DNA of 64,000 nucleotides from Falsiroseomonas bella (GTDB taxonomy: Bacteria; Pseudomonadota; Alphaproteobacteria; Acetobacterales; Acetobacteraceae): assembly GCF_003173615.1 (NCBI RefSeq), contig NZ_QGNA01000001.1, positions 1,178,001-1,242,000 on the forward strand. Reading direction: 5' to 3'. This document shows positions 8,845 to 19,280 of this stretch, one piece after another (the stretch's first letter is position 1; every line of letters begins with the position of its first letter). Under the pieces are notes generated by a model. The model saw only the letters and a list, made by a program, of their open reading frames with translations. It searched no databases and was not told the DNA's origin. The translations under genes were made by a program, and so were the position numbers.

Positions 8845-8879
8845 CGCCGCGTCAGCCTTTCGGCAAGGCCGACGCGGCG
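8845..8879. terminator. Bidirectional stem-loop terminator
   Basis: A 15-base stem with one A-C mismatch (arms 8845-8859 and 8865-8879, loop TCGGC) lies in the 94-base gap between the convergent binding-protein gene and gyrB. There is no long T tract. Its symmetric position suits termination from both sides. Confidence 0.6.
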
Positions 8880-8929
8880 ACGACGCGGAACAGCAGGTCC
8901 TCGCGCCAGGGTGCCGCGATCAGGCGCGA

Positions 8930-11440
<2,511 letters not shown>

Positions 11441-12616
11441 TCAGGCGGGATTCGGCACGGGGAATTCCGGCATGGGAACGAGGCCGGAGGGGGTGGCGCG
11501 GAACCCTTCCGCGATCCCTTTCAGGGGCGCGAAGATATCGGGCTCGGTGCCTGTCAGGAAGACCTGCGCGGGCAGGTCCGACAGCGCCGCATACAGCGCC
11601 TCCCGCCGCGCCTGGTCGAGATGCGCGGCCACCTCGTCCAGCAGCAGCAGCGGCGCGAAGCCGCGTGCGGCGCCGATCAGCGCGGCATGCGCCAGCACCA
11701 CGGAGACCAGCAGCGCCTTCTGCTCCCCCGTCGAGCAGAGATCGGCCGGCATGTCCTTCGGCAGGTGCACCAAAGCGAGGTCGGCGCGATGCGCGCCCAC
11801 CGCGGCCCCGCCCGCCGCCGCGTCGCGGCCGCGATTGGCGGCCAGGTCCTCCCGCACGCGGTCCTCCACGGCCAGGGCCGGCGCCTGGTCCAGCGCCTGG
11901 GCGATCGGGTCCAGCAGGTCGAGCCGTGCGGCAGGAAATGCGCCGGTCGCCGTGCCGGCCGCGAGCACCGCATTCAGCCGCGTCGCCAGCGCCCGCCGGG
12001 CGGCGGCGGCGGCGACGGCGTGGCGTGCCATGGCATCCTCCAGCGCCGCCAGCCAGCGCGCATCGCGCCTTCCCTCGGCCAGCAGGCGGTTGCGGCCGGA
12101 CATGGCGGTCTCATGCGCCGCGACCTCCCGCGCATGGTGCGGTTCCAGCGCCCAGACCAGGCGGTCGAGGAAGCGGCGGCGGCCGCTCGCACCTTCCTGG
12201 AACAGCCGGTCCATCTGCGGCGTCAGCCAGACCGCGGCGGCGCGATCCGCCAGCTCGGCGCCGGAGCGCAGCGGCTCGTTGTCCAGGCGCCATTTGCGCC
12301 GCGCATCGGCGCCCTCCTCGCCCACCGTGCCGGTGGCGATGTCGCAGGCGCCGAGCGGCCCCTCGAAGCGGCCCCAGGCGGCCCAGGCGCGGCTTTCGCC
12401 GCCCGTGCGCCGGCCGATCTCCGCCGCCCGCGCGCCGCGCAGGCCGCGGCCGGGCCCGAGCAGGCTGATCGCCTCCAGCAGGTTGGTCTTGCCCACGCCG
12501 TTCTCGCCGGCGATCGCCACGATGCGCCCGTCGAAGCGCGCCTCGAAGGCCGGGTAGGAGCGGAAATCGGTGAGCCGCAGGCGCGTGAGCCGCAGCGGCG
12601 GAGGAGGCAGGGTCAG
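11441..12616 (-). CDS. recF: DNA replication and repair protein RecF, start codon uncertain
   Basis: RecF loads RecA at gaps through RecOR. About 391 residues: Walker A GENGVGKTNLLEAISLLGPGRGLR near the N-terminus, signature STGEQKALLVS, and Walker B PLLLLDEVAAHLD. The conserved beginning LRLTRLRLTDFRSY is present, but no ATG or GTG lies in frame before it until the ATG at 12730, deep inside the upstream toxin gene. The best candidate is a CTG at 12616-12614 that overlaps the toxin stop as CTGA. Translation would then be coupled to the toxin gene. A 429-residue product from 12730 is possible but adds a proline/arginine-rich leader unlike RecF. Confidence 0.9.
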   Translation of the reverse strand: MTLPPPPLRLTRLRLTDFRSYPAFEARFDGRIVAIAGENGVGKTNLLEAISLLGPGRGLRGARAAEIGRRTGGESRAWAAWGRFEGPLGACDIATGTVGEEGADARRKWRLDNEPLRSGAELADRAAAVWLTPQMDRLFQEGASGRRRFLDRLVWALEPHHAREVAAHETAMSGRNRLLAEGRRDARWLAALEDAMARHAVAAAAARRALATRLNAVLAAGTATGAFPAARLDLLDPIAQALDQAPALAVEDRVREDLAANRGRDAAAGGAAVGAHRADLALVHLPKDMPADLCSTGEQKALLVSVVLAHAALIGAARGFAPLLLLDEVAAHLDQARREALYAALSDLPAQVFLTGTEPDIFAPLKGIAEGFRATPSGLVPMPEFPVPNPA

Positions 12617-13017
12617 CGGAAGGTTTCCAGAAGGCGTATGTCGCAGCCGGGAATTGCAAGCCGTGCCAGGCGACGATCGGTGGTGACGAGCGGCAGTGCG
12701 GTCCAGATCGCCGCCTCCAGGTAGAGGCAATCGTAGATCGGGTGCCCCAGTTGCAGCGCATGCCGCATGGCGCCGGGCAGCAGCACGGCATCGGGCAGCC
12801 GTTCGATGGCGGCTTCACCGATCACCGCCAGCCGTTCCGCCGCTTCGGCCTGCGACAATTCACCACGCCGCGCCGCCTTCCACAGCACGCTCGCGCATTC
12901 GATGTCGAGCAGGTCGGGCGCCAGCAGGCGGTGACGGCCGAGCGTGAGCGCCGCATCGCTGTCCGCTTCCGCCAGCACCCATTTCACCACGACGCTGGCG
13001 TCGATGACGAAGGCCAC
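12613..13017 (-). CDS. vapC: PIN-domain ribonuclease toxin (VapC/FitB type)
   Basis: A 134-residue PIN-domain protein. The four acidic residues of the metal site are visible: D6 in VIDASVVVKW, E40 in LDIECASVL, D96 in PIYDCLYLE and D114 in TTDRRLA. Known members cut tRNA or rRNA when freed from the antitoxin. The start is GTG at 13017-13015, three bases after the antitoxin stop, the usual toxin-second order. The stop overlaps the probable recF start. It is an insertion relative to the usual alphaproteobacterial dnaN-recF arrangement. Confidence 0.9.
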   Translation of the reverse strand: MAFVIDASVVVKWVLAEADSDAALTLGRHRLLAPDLLDIECASVLWKAARRGELSQAEAAERLAVIGEAAIERLPDAVLLPGAMRHALQLGHPIYDCLYLEAAIWTALPLVTTDRRLARLAIPGCDIRLLETFR

Positions 13018-13020
13018 CGC

Positions 13021-13257
13021 TCAGCGCTCGTCGCGCGCCTCGCGCAACAGAACCTCGGAGGGCGTGATGCGCCGCCCGGCCGTCTCCGCCCGCATCCGCG
13101 CCGCGCGTTCCCAGAAACCGGCCGGCGCGCTGGCCGCGCGGGCGGCCCGCAGCACCTCCCGGTGCTCGGCTTCCACCGAGCGTCCGTGCGCCGCCGCCCG
13201 CGCCTTCAGCCAGGCGACCGTCTCCTCATCCACGTTGCGCACCAGGAGCTGCGGCAT
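13021..13257 (-). CDS. vapB: FitA-like ribbon-helix-helix antitoxin
   Basis: A 78-residue antitoxin. The N-terminal strand MPQLLVRNVDEETVAWLKARAA followed by a GRSVEAEHREVL helix is the FitA/StbC-type ribbon-helix-helix fold that binds DNA as a dimer. The charged C-terminal half (RRITPSEVLLREARDER) would wrap the VapC active site. Gene order antitoxin-toxin with a 3-base gap and a palindrome 16 bases upstream supports an autoregulated toxin-antitoxin operon. Confidence 0.88.
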   Translation of the reverse strand: MPQLLVRNVDEETVAWLKARAAAHGRSVEAEHREVLRAARAASAPAGFWERAARMRAETAGRRITPSEVLLREARDER

Positions 13258-13273
13258 CGGCTCCGTTCCGTCC

Positions 13274-13290
13274 TGCTATCAACGATAGCA
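13274..13290. promoter_or_regulatory. Probable toxin-antitoxin operator
   Basis: TGCTATCaacGATAGCA is a perfect inverted repeat with 7-base arms and a 3-base centre, 16 bases upstream of the antitoxin ATG. It has the size and place expected of a FitA/VapB dimer operator overlapping the promoter. Confidence 0.7.
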
Positions 13291-13314
13291 AGATACGCGA
13301 ACGAAGCCGGAACT

Positions 13315-14055
13315 TCAAGCCAGGGCGGCGGCGGCCCGGGCTTGCGGCGTCGCCGCGATCTCCAGGATCAGCTTCCGCCGTATCGCACTGTGGAAGCCCT
13401 CGAATCCCTCGGTCGGGACCAGGAAGGCACCGGCGCCGCCGATCACCTGGCGTCGGTAGTGCTCTTCCAGCTGCGTTTCGCCGGGCTGGCCGGCGGCGGC
13501 GAGCAGCCCGCGCTCCTGCAGGATGGGCAGGCCATTGATCGTCACGCCCTCCGCCACCGCCAGGTCGCGCTCGGCCTCGGGCGAAGGGCCTTGGTTGTTC
13601 TCGCCGTCGCCGGAGATGTCGATCACGCGGCGCATCGCCGTGAAGGGCGCGGAGCCCAGGTGCCGCCGCGCAACGCCAAGCGCCGCCGAGATCGAGGTCC
13701 AGCCGCCGCCGCGCCGCGGCTCCCCGGCGATCAGGCCGGCCACCGCCTCCGCATCCGCCTCGCCGGCCAGGCGCGTCCAGGGCACCAGCACATGCTGGTC
13801 GTGCATCCCGGACCATTCGAAGTAGAGCAGGCCGATGGCGCCGACGAAGCCGGAGGCGATCGCCGCCTGCACATCCGGGTGGCGCAGCGCGGTGGCATAG
13901 CCTTCGCGCTGCAGGCGCAGTTCGGACGGGCGCATGGATTGCGAGACATCGGCCGCCAGGACCAGCAGCAGGTCCAGTTCCTCGGCGGTGGCGCGCGCCA
14001 CGCGTGGCGCGGCCAGCAGCCCGCCGGCTGCGGTGAGCAGGGTCCTTCGTCGCAT
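13315..14055 (-). CDS. DUF1194 family secreted VWA-like protein
   Basis: A 246-residue exported protein. MRRRTLLTAAGGLLAAPRVARA is a signal peptide with an arginine-rich start. The mature part begins with LLLVLAADVSQSM, a MIDAS-type metal motif of von Willebrand A domains, and SGDGENNQG is conserved in DUF1194. Function is unknown; such proteins are predicted periplasmic adhesion or scaffold domains. It sits between dnaN and the toxin-antitoxin pair on the same strand, a place where replication genes normally stand alone. Confidence 0.85.
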   Translation of the reverse strand: MRRRTLLTAAGGLLAAPRVARATAEELDLLLVLAADVSQSMRPSELRLQREGYATALRHPDVQAAIASGFVGAIGLLYFEWSGMHDQHVLVPWTRLAGEADAEAVAGLIAGEPRRGGGWTSISAALGVARRHLGSAPFTAMRRVIDISGDGENNQGPSPEAERDLAVAEGVTINGLPILQERGLLAAAGQPGETQLEEHYRRQVIGGAGAFLVPTEGFEGFHSAIRRKLILEIAATPQARAAAALA

Positions 14056-14161
14056 CGAACACGATCTCCCAGCGAGTCCGGTCCCTGTCGGGGACCAGAA
14101 CCGCCGGAAGCCGCGCCGGTTCGCTGGGGCGGGCGCTCTTCCGCGTGATCGGGCCGGCGGG

Positions 14162-15289
14162 TCAGACCCGCATCGGCATCAGCACGTATAGCGCCTCGGG
14201 CTTTGCGCTGTCGGTCACGATGGTGGGGGCGGAGCCGTCGGCGAAGCGGAACTCCACCTGCTCGACGATCTGGTCGGTGATGTCGTTCAGGTAGCGCGCC
14301 TGGAAGCCGATCTCGAGCGGGCTCGATTCGTAGCTGACCGTGTCGCCGTCCAGCTCCTCCTGCGCCTGGCCGAGCTCGGGGCTCGCGGCGGACAGGAGCA
14401 GATGGTTGCGGTCCACCGAGAGCTTCACCGGCCGCGACCGCTCGCTGCTGATGCCCGCCACGCGGCCGACAGCTTCGGCAAAATCCTTCTTGGCGACCTT
14501 CAGCACCTTGTCGTTGCCGCGCGGAATCACCCGCTCGTATTCGGGGAAGGTGCCGTCGATCAGCTTGGAGGTGAGCTGCACCGGGCCGAGGGTGAAGCGG
14601 ATCTTGGTGTCCGAAAGCGCGACGGCGATCTCGTCCTGCACTTCCTCGGCCAGCTTGCGCAGCTCGTTCACGGTCTTGCGCGGGATGATCACGCCCGGCA
14701 TGCCGGAGGCACCCTCTGGCAGCGGTTCCTCCACGCGGGCGAGGCGGTGGCCGTCGGTGGCGACCGCGCGCAGCACCTTGGCGCCGCCGGCTTCGGTCGC
14801 GTGCAGGTAGATGCCGTTCAGGTAGTAGCGCGTCTCCTCCGTGCTGATCGCGAAGCGCGTGCGGTCGATCAGCTCGCGGAGCGGCCCGGCGGGCAGGGCG
14901 AATTTGTGCGGCAGCTTGCCTTCGGTCATCGAAGGAAAATCGTCCACCGGCAGCACGGCGAGCTTCGCGTCGAAGCGGCCGGCGCGCAGCGTCAGCTGCG
15001 CATCGCCGCCGGGATGATCGAGCTCCAGCTTCGCCGTCTCCGGCAGCTTGCGCACGATCTCGTACAGCGTCGCGGCGGGCGCGGTGGTGCGGCCCTGGCG
15101 CGTGACGGTGACGCCGGGCACTTCCTCCACCACCGCGATCTCCATGTCGGTCGCGGTCAGCTTGAGGCCGCCCTCGCGCGCCTCGAGCAGGACATTGGCG
15201 AGGATCGGGATGGTGTTCCGCCGCTCCACCACGCTCTGCACATGCGCGAGCGCCTTGAGCAGCACTGCCCTGTCCACCGAGAACTTCAT
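14162..15289 (-). CDS. dnaN: DNA polymerase III sliding clamp (beta subunit)
   Basis: A 375-residue beta clamp, which encircles DNA and tethers polymerase III and repair proteins. It starts MKFSVDRAVLLKALAHVQSVVERRNTIPIL and ends MPMRV, as in DnaN; three clamp domains fill the length. Its minus-strand neighbours downstream are DUF1194, the toxin-antitoxin pair, recF and gyrB. Upstream is an OYE-family gene and not dnaA, so the dnaA-dnaN linkage common in bacteria is absent, as in several alphaproteobacteria. Confidence 0.98.
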   Translation of the reverse strand: MKFSVDRAVLLKALAHVQSVVERRNTIPILANVLLEAREGGLKLTATDMEIAVVEEVPGVTVTRQGRTTAPAATLYEIVRKLPETAKLELDHPGGDAQLTLRAGRFDAKLAVLPVDDFPSMTEGKLPHKFALPAGPLRELIDRTRFAISTEETRYYLNGIYLHATEAGGAKVLRAVATDGHRLARVEEPLPEGASGMPGVIIPRKTVNELRKLAEEVQDEIAVALSDTKIRFTLGPVQLTSKLIDGTFPEYERVIPRGNDKVLKVAKKDFAEAVGRVAGISSERSRPVKLSVDRNHLLLSAASPELGQAQEELDGDTVSYESSPLEIGFQARYLNDITDQIVEQVEFRFADGSAPTIVTDSAKPEALYVLMPMRV

Positions 15290-15321
15290 GGCACCCGACT
15301 TCCCGACGCTTCGTGGTGGCC

Positions 15322-15338
15322 CCGGCGCGACGCGCCGG
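15322..15338 (-). terminator. Short GC hairpin between OYE gene and dnaN
   Basis: CCGGCGCgacGCGCCGG is a perfect 7-base stem 33 bases upstream of the dnaN start and 75 bases past the end of the OYE-family gene. There is no T tract. It could end the upstream transcript or sit in the dnaN leader. Confidence 0.4.
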
Positions 15339-15413
15339 AACCCCCATGGCCTCCGATCCGCCTTGCGGCGGGGTCGGGCACCTTACCAGCCGCGAGTCGC
15401 GAGTTGAAGGCGG

Positions 15414-16538
15414 CTAGAGACCTGGAAGCGGCGGCATCGGCGTGCCCGTCTCCAGCCGCATGCCGAACTTCCCGATCGCGCCCCAGGCCCGGTCGTATTG
15501 CGGCGGGCCCTTCAGCGCATCCACCCGGCCGAGCGCCGCGGCGGCCCGCATCGGCCAGTAGGGGTCGCGCAGCAGCGCGCGGGCCAGCAGCACCATGTCC
15601 GCCTTGCCCTCCGCGATGATGGCCTGGGCCTGCTCGGGCTCCGTGATCATGCCGACCGCCGCCACGGCGACGCCCGCCCCTTCCCGCACGGCGACGGCGC
15701 CGGGCACCTGGTAGCCGGGGCCGACCGCGATCTTCTGGCGCTGCGGGTCGATCCCGCCGGAGGAACAGTCCACCAGGTCCACCCCGGCTGCCTTGGCGCG
15801 CCGGGCCAGCTCCACGCTGTCGGTGGTGGTCCAGCCGCCCTCGATCCAGTCGGTGTGGGAGATGCGCAGCGCCAGCGGCATGTCCTCCGGGATCGCGGCG
15901 CGGACGGCCTTCACCACCTCCAGCGTCAGCCGGGTACGGCCCTCGAAATCGCCGCCCCAGCGGTCGTTGCGCTGGTTCGACAGCGGCGAGAAGAACTGGT
16001 GCAGCAGGTAGCCATGCGCGCCATGGATCTCGATGAGCTTGTAGCCCGCGGCCACGGCGCGGCGCGCGCAGGCGGCGAACAGGCCGGGGATCGCCTCGAC
16101 CTCCTCCGCCGTCATCGCGCGCGGCGTGGCGAAATTCGCGGTCGCCTGGGCGGAGCTGGACAGGATCTCCCAGCCCGGATCGGCCGGCCCGTCGAACCAG
16201 GCCGGCAGGCGCGAGCCCTTTCGCCCGGCATGGCCGATCTGGATGGCCGGCACCGATCCGGCATGCGCGATGGCGGCGGCCAGCCGCGCATGGGCGGGGA
16301 TCTGCCCGTCTTCCCACAGCCCGACATCGCCCGGCGTGATGCGGCCATCCGGCGTGATGCCGGTCGCCTCCACCATCACCATCGCCGCCCCGCCGATCGC
16401 GCGCTGCAGCAGATGCGCCAGGTGCCAGTCGGTCGGCTTCCCGTCGTCGGCGCAACAATACATGCACATCGGCGACACGCCGATGCGGTTGGCGAAGGTG
16501 ACGCCGCGCAGGGTCAGCGGGTCGAACAGGTGGGTCAT
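15414..16538 (-). CDS. NADH:flavin oxidoreductase, Old Yellow Enzyme family (YqjM-like)
   Basis: A 374-residue FMN-dependent ene-reductase. The N-terminus FDPLTLRGVTFANRIGVSPMCMYCCADDG carries the Cys of YqjM-type OYEs. QIGHAGRK, EIHGAHGYLLHQFFSPLSNQRNDRWGG (the His pair that binds the substrate oxygen) and the C-terminal ARALLRDPYWP are classic. It reduces activated C=C bonds of electrophilic aldehydes, ketones or nitro compounds, probably for detoxification. It directly follows the DUF2272 gene on the same strand with no gap and likely shares its transcript. Confidence 0.93.
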   Translation of the reverse strand: MTHLFDPLTLRGVTFANRIGVSPMCMYCCADDGKPTDWHLAHLLQRAIGGAAMVMVEATGITPDGRITPGDVGLWEDGQIPAHARLAAAIAHAGSVPAIQIGHAGRKGSRLPAWFDGPADPGWEILSSSAQATANFATPRAMTAEEVEAIPGLFAACARRAVAAGYKLIEIHGAHGYLLHQFFSPLSNQRNDRWGGDFEGRTRLTLEVVKAVRAAIPEDMPLALRISHTDWIEGGWTTTDSVELARRAKAAGVDLVDCSSGGIDPQRQKIAVGPGYQVPGAVAVREGAGVAVAAVGMITEPEQAQAIIAEGKADMVLLARALLRDPYWPMRAAAALGRVDALKGPPQYDRAWGAIGKFGMRLETGTPMPPLPGL

Positions 16539-17384
16539 TCAGCGTGCTCCGGGCGCCGCCGCGGAGGTCGCGGCGGGCAGTGATCCAGGTGTTGCGGGCG
16601 GCGCCGCGGCTGTCCAGGGCGGCAGGCGGCCGAGCCGGCTTTCCATCACGACGAGGAAGGGCGGCCAGCCCGGCGGCGCGGGCATCACGCGTCCCCAGCT
16701 GTCCGCGGGAAAGCGGGTGAGCATCACCGTGTCGAGCACATTGCCGCCCACCGCCTCGACCACGCCGGGCGCGGTCCGCACCACGATGTCGCAATGCATC
16801 GGCCGCGCGCGCCCGTTGTCCGCCGCCCGATGCGTCCAGTGCAGCAGAGGGCGCGGGCTGCGGTCCGAGCAGAGCAGGTCGCCCGGGCGCGGCGCATACT
16901 CGGTCGGCGCATGCGGCATGAAGGCGGCGGTGTCCGGGTAGCTCCGCGCATCGGCGATCAGCCCGTCCAGGTAGAAGGCATGCGTGGCGCTCGGCGGGAA
17001 TTCCCGCGCATCCACCCCGGCCGAGACGAACACCCAGGAGATGAAGGCCGCGGACCAGGCGAAATCGCCCCAGAGGGGGATGCCTGGCGGAAGCTGGCCC
17101 GTCAGCACCGCCTCGTAGCGGATGCGGTTGTGCAGGATGGCGCCGTGGTCGGTCGGCACCGCCCGCCAATAGGCCAACACGCGCGGGAAGTTCCGCGGGT
17201 CCGATTCGGGGCTGTCCTCCGTCGGCTCGGTGAAGGCGTCGCGCTGGCGCGCGCCCCAGTCCTGCCACTCGGCGAGCGCGATGCGCACCACGCGCTCCGC
17301 GGCGGAGGGCGGGTAGGTCACGGGCGGCTTCGCGGCGCAGGCCGCCACGGCGAGGACCGGCAGCAGCGCTAGACCGTGCTTCAC
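16539..17384 (-). CDS. DUF2272 family lipoprotein
   Basis: A 281-residue predicted lipoprotein. The signal LALLPVLAVAAC has its lipobox cysteine at residue 16 when the GTG start at 17384 is used. That GTG overlaps the stop of the upstream gene (GTGA), which decides the start. The body contains the DUF2272 segments AERVVRIALAEWQDWG, FAWSAAFISWVFVSAGV and PRPGDLLCSDRS, and resembles NlpC/P60-like folds with a Cys and a late HCDIVV His. A peptidoglycan or cell-wall role is plausible but unproven. Confidence 0.8.
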   Translation of the reverse strand: MKHGLALLPVLAVAACAAKPPVTYPPSAAERVVRIALAEWQDWGARQRDAFTEPTEDSPESDPRNFPRVLAYWRAVPTDHGAILHNRIRYEAVLTGQLPPGIPLWGDFAWSAAFISWVFVSAGVDAREFPPSATHAFYLDGLIADARSYPDTAAFMPHAPTEYAPRPGDLLCSDRSPRPLLHWTHRAADNGRARPMHCDIVVRTAPGVVEAVGGNVLDTVMLTRFPADSWGRVMPAPPGWPPFLVVMESRLGRLPPWTAAAPPATPGSLPAATSAAAPGAR

Positions 17385-19204
17385 GCGGTGGCCGCATCCG
17401 TCGGCCGGCACTCCAGCGCCAGCCGGTCCGGCGCCAGCAGTGCCAGCGTGGTCAGCGCCTGCAGGCTGCCCGCCACGCCGTCGCGCCCGACCACCTCGAG
17501 CGTGCCGAGACGCGGTCGCACCAGCGGGCGCAGCAGCGTGACCGCCATGCGGTGGATCTCCCGCGCCCGGGCGATCACGTCGTCGGGCAGTCGCGCGCCC
17601 GCCTCGGCGGCCAGCACGGCGGCGCCGGCGGCGCGCGCCAGCAGCGCCAGGGCCTCCGGCTCCTCGGCCGCATCCGGCGCGGCGCCGGCGAAGCGCAGCC
17701 CGCTGCCCGGCTCGGCCGTGATGGCGCCGAGCAGCGCCGCGAGCGTGCCGAGCGCCGCCCCCCCATCGGGCCAGGCCGCGCCGCGCGCAAAGGCCAGGAT
17801 GGCGAGCGCCTGCGCCGCGAGCGAGGGCGCCTCGCCCGGCGCCCGCACCAGGCCTTCCGCGTCGCTGAGCGATGCGAGCCGGTCGAGCAGCCCGGCCTGC
17901 ATCGCCGCCGCCGCGTGTTCCCCGGCGCGGCGCAGGGTGTCCGCGGCCAGCGCCGTCCAGGCGAGTTCGGTCGCATCCATCGCGGACGCTTCCAGCCGCG
18001 CCGCATGCCGGGCGGCGAAATCGCGCAGTCGCGCGCGACGCTCAGGATCGAGGCCCTCGGCCCAGGCGCCGCCGGCATCGAGCAGCAGCGCGGCCGCCAC
18101 GGCCTGCAGCACGGCGCCGGAGGGCGGCGCGGCATCGAGATCGAGGCCCTTGGCGCCGCGCGCCATGGCCGCGGCCATCATCGCCGGGTCGCCGGGGGCG
18201 AGCAGCCTTTCCTCCTCGACCACCAGGCTCTCGCCGGCGCGCAGCGTCACCGGGCCGTGGCGCAGCAGCAGCCAGCGGAGCGCACCCCCGCGCGCCGCCT
18301 GCGCGGTGACCGACATCACCCGCGCGGGGTCGCGCGGGCGCAGGTGCAGCACCGGCGCGCCCCGCGCCCAGCCGGCGGCGCCGAGCGCAAGATGGGCAAC
18401 CGGCGTCCCCTCCGCCCAGCGCGTCGCGCCGGGCGCCGCGGGGGGCGTCGCCTCGCGCCAGGCCTCGCCTTCCTGAAGCCGGGCCGCGGTGGCGCCGAGC
18501 CCGCCCTCGTCAAGCCCGTCCGCGGCGGTGGAGATGCGCAGCCGCGTCAGGCGCCGCGCCGCGGTGAAGCGCGCCGTGACGCCGAGCACCGGGCTGTCCG
18601 CGCGCAGCACGTAGCGCAGCTCGAGGCTGCCGGCCTCCACGCTCCGCTTCCAGAGCAGCCCGGCGGTGGCGCGGATCGTGCTGACCTGGCGCAGCACGAT
18701 GGCGTCGCCCTCTGGCACGGCCTCGGCGGCGGTGACGTTGTCCTCGACATCCACGCAGAAGCGCCGGTGGCCGAGGCTGAACTCCACCAGGTTGCCGCTG
18801 TGGCGGATCGCCGCCCGGCCGCCGCGCAGCTCCTGCACCAGTTCGCCGCGCATCAGGTTGCCGGACAGGCGGCAGAAGGGCGTCAGCACCGCCACCGCCT
18901 CGGGCGCGTCGCTCTGCAGGAGAAGGCCGCCCGCGACGGCGCGGCGGCTGGGCACCGGCGCATCGGACATCGCCATGACGAAGTCGAGCAGCGCATCGCC
19001 GAGCGGGCCATGCGCCTCCCTGAGGCCGGGCTGCAGCAGCAGCTCCGCCGCCAGCGCCGCCGCCTCGACGGGGTAGAGCCCGCTGCCGAGCGTCTCCGCC
19101 ACGGCCATGTGGCGCCGGCCATCCAGCTCGACCGCGCCGACCAGCGGGCCGGCCAGCGGCGCCACGAGCCTGTCGCGGTCGGAGTCCTGCAGCAGGTTGC
19201 GCAT
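17381..19204 (-). CDS. Unrecognised 607-residue protein
   Basis: I do not recognise this family. The protein is alanine- and leucine-rich, has no signal peptide and no membrane segment, and appears cytoplasmic. Residues 1-250 look beta-rich (LVEFSLGHRRFCVDVEDNVTAAEA, SLELRYVLRADSPVLGVTARF), like a carbohydrate-binding or beta-sandwich module. From about 330 to 590 it is a chain of amphipathic helices resembling alpha/alpha toroids of glycoside hydrolases or lyases. The ATG at 19204 is chosen because upstream codons read through low-complexity sequence. It is divergent from an FAD oxidoreductase 76 bases away and overlaps the DUF2272 gene by 4 bases. Confidence 0.75.
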   Translation of the reverse strand: MRNLLQDSDRDRLVAPLAGPLVGAVELDGRRHMAVAETLGSGLYPVEAAALAAELLLQPGLREAHGPLGDALLDFVMAMSDAPVPSRRAVAGGLLLQSDAPEAVAVLTPFCRLSGNLMRGELVQELRGGRAAIRHSGNLVEFSLGHRRFCVDVEDNVTAAEAVPEGDAIVLRQVSTIRATAGLLWKRSVEAGSLELRYVLRADSPVLGVTARFTAARRLTRLRISTAADGLDEGGLGATAARLQEGEAWREATPPAAPGATRWAEGTPVAHLALGAAGWARGAPVLHLRPRDPARVMSVTAQAARGGALRWLLLRHGPVTLRAGESLVVEEERLLAPGDPAMMAAAMARGAKGLDLDAAPPSGAVLQAVAAALLLDAGGAWAEGLDPERRARLRDFAARHAARLEASAMDATELAWTALAADTLRRAGEHAAAAMQAGLLDRLASLSDAEGLVRAPGEAPSLAAQALAILAFARGAAWPDGGAALGTLAALLGAITAEPGSGLRFAGAAPDAAEEPEALALLARAAGAAVLAAEAGARLPDDVIARAREIHRMAVTLLRPLVRPRLGTLEVVGRDGVAGSLQALTTLALLAPDRLALECRPTDAATA

Positions 19205-19245
19205 GGCCGGACCATAGTTGCCGGGCGCCCCGGCGGGAAGAAGCT

Positions 19246-19261
19246 GGGCTGTCGGCAGCCC
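19246..19261. promoter_or_regulatory. Inverted repeat in divergent promoter region
   Basis: GGGCTGtcggCAGCCC is a perfect 6-base inverted repeat in the 76-base gap between the unrecognised 607-residue gene and the FAD oxidoreductase. It ends 20 bases before the oxidoreductase ATG. It may be an operator or a leader hairpin; no regulator gene is adjacent. Confidence 0.35.
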
Positions 19262-19280
19262 GGCGGGTAGTCTCGCGGCC

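Noticed and set aside
12616-12730. RecF starting at the upstream ATG 12730
   Set aside because: It would overlap most of the end of the toxin gene and add about 38 Pro/Arg/His residues absent from RecF proteins. It is kept only as an alternative in the recF entry.
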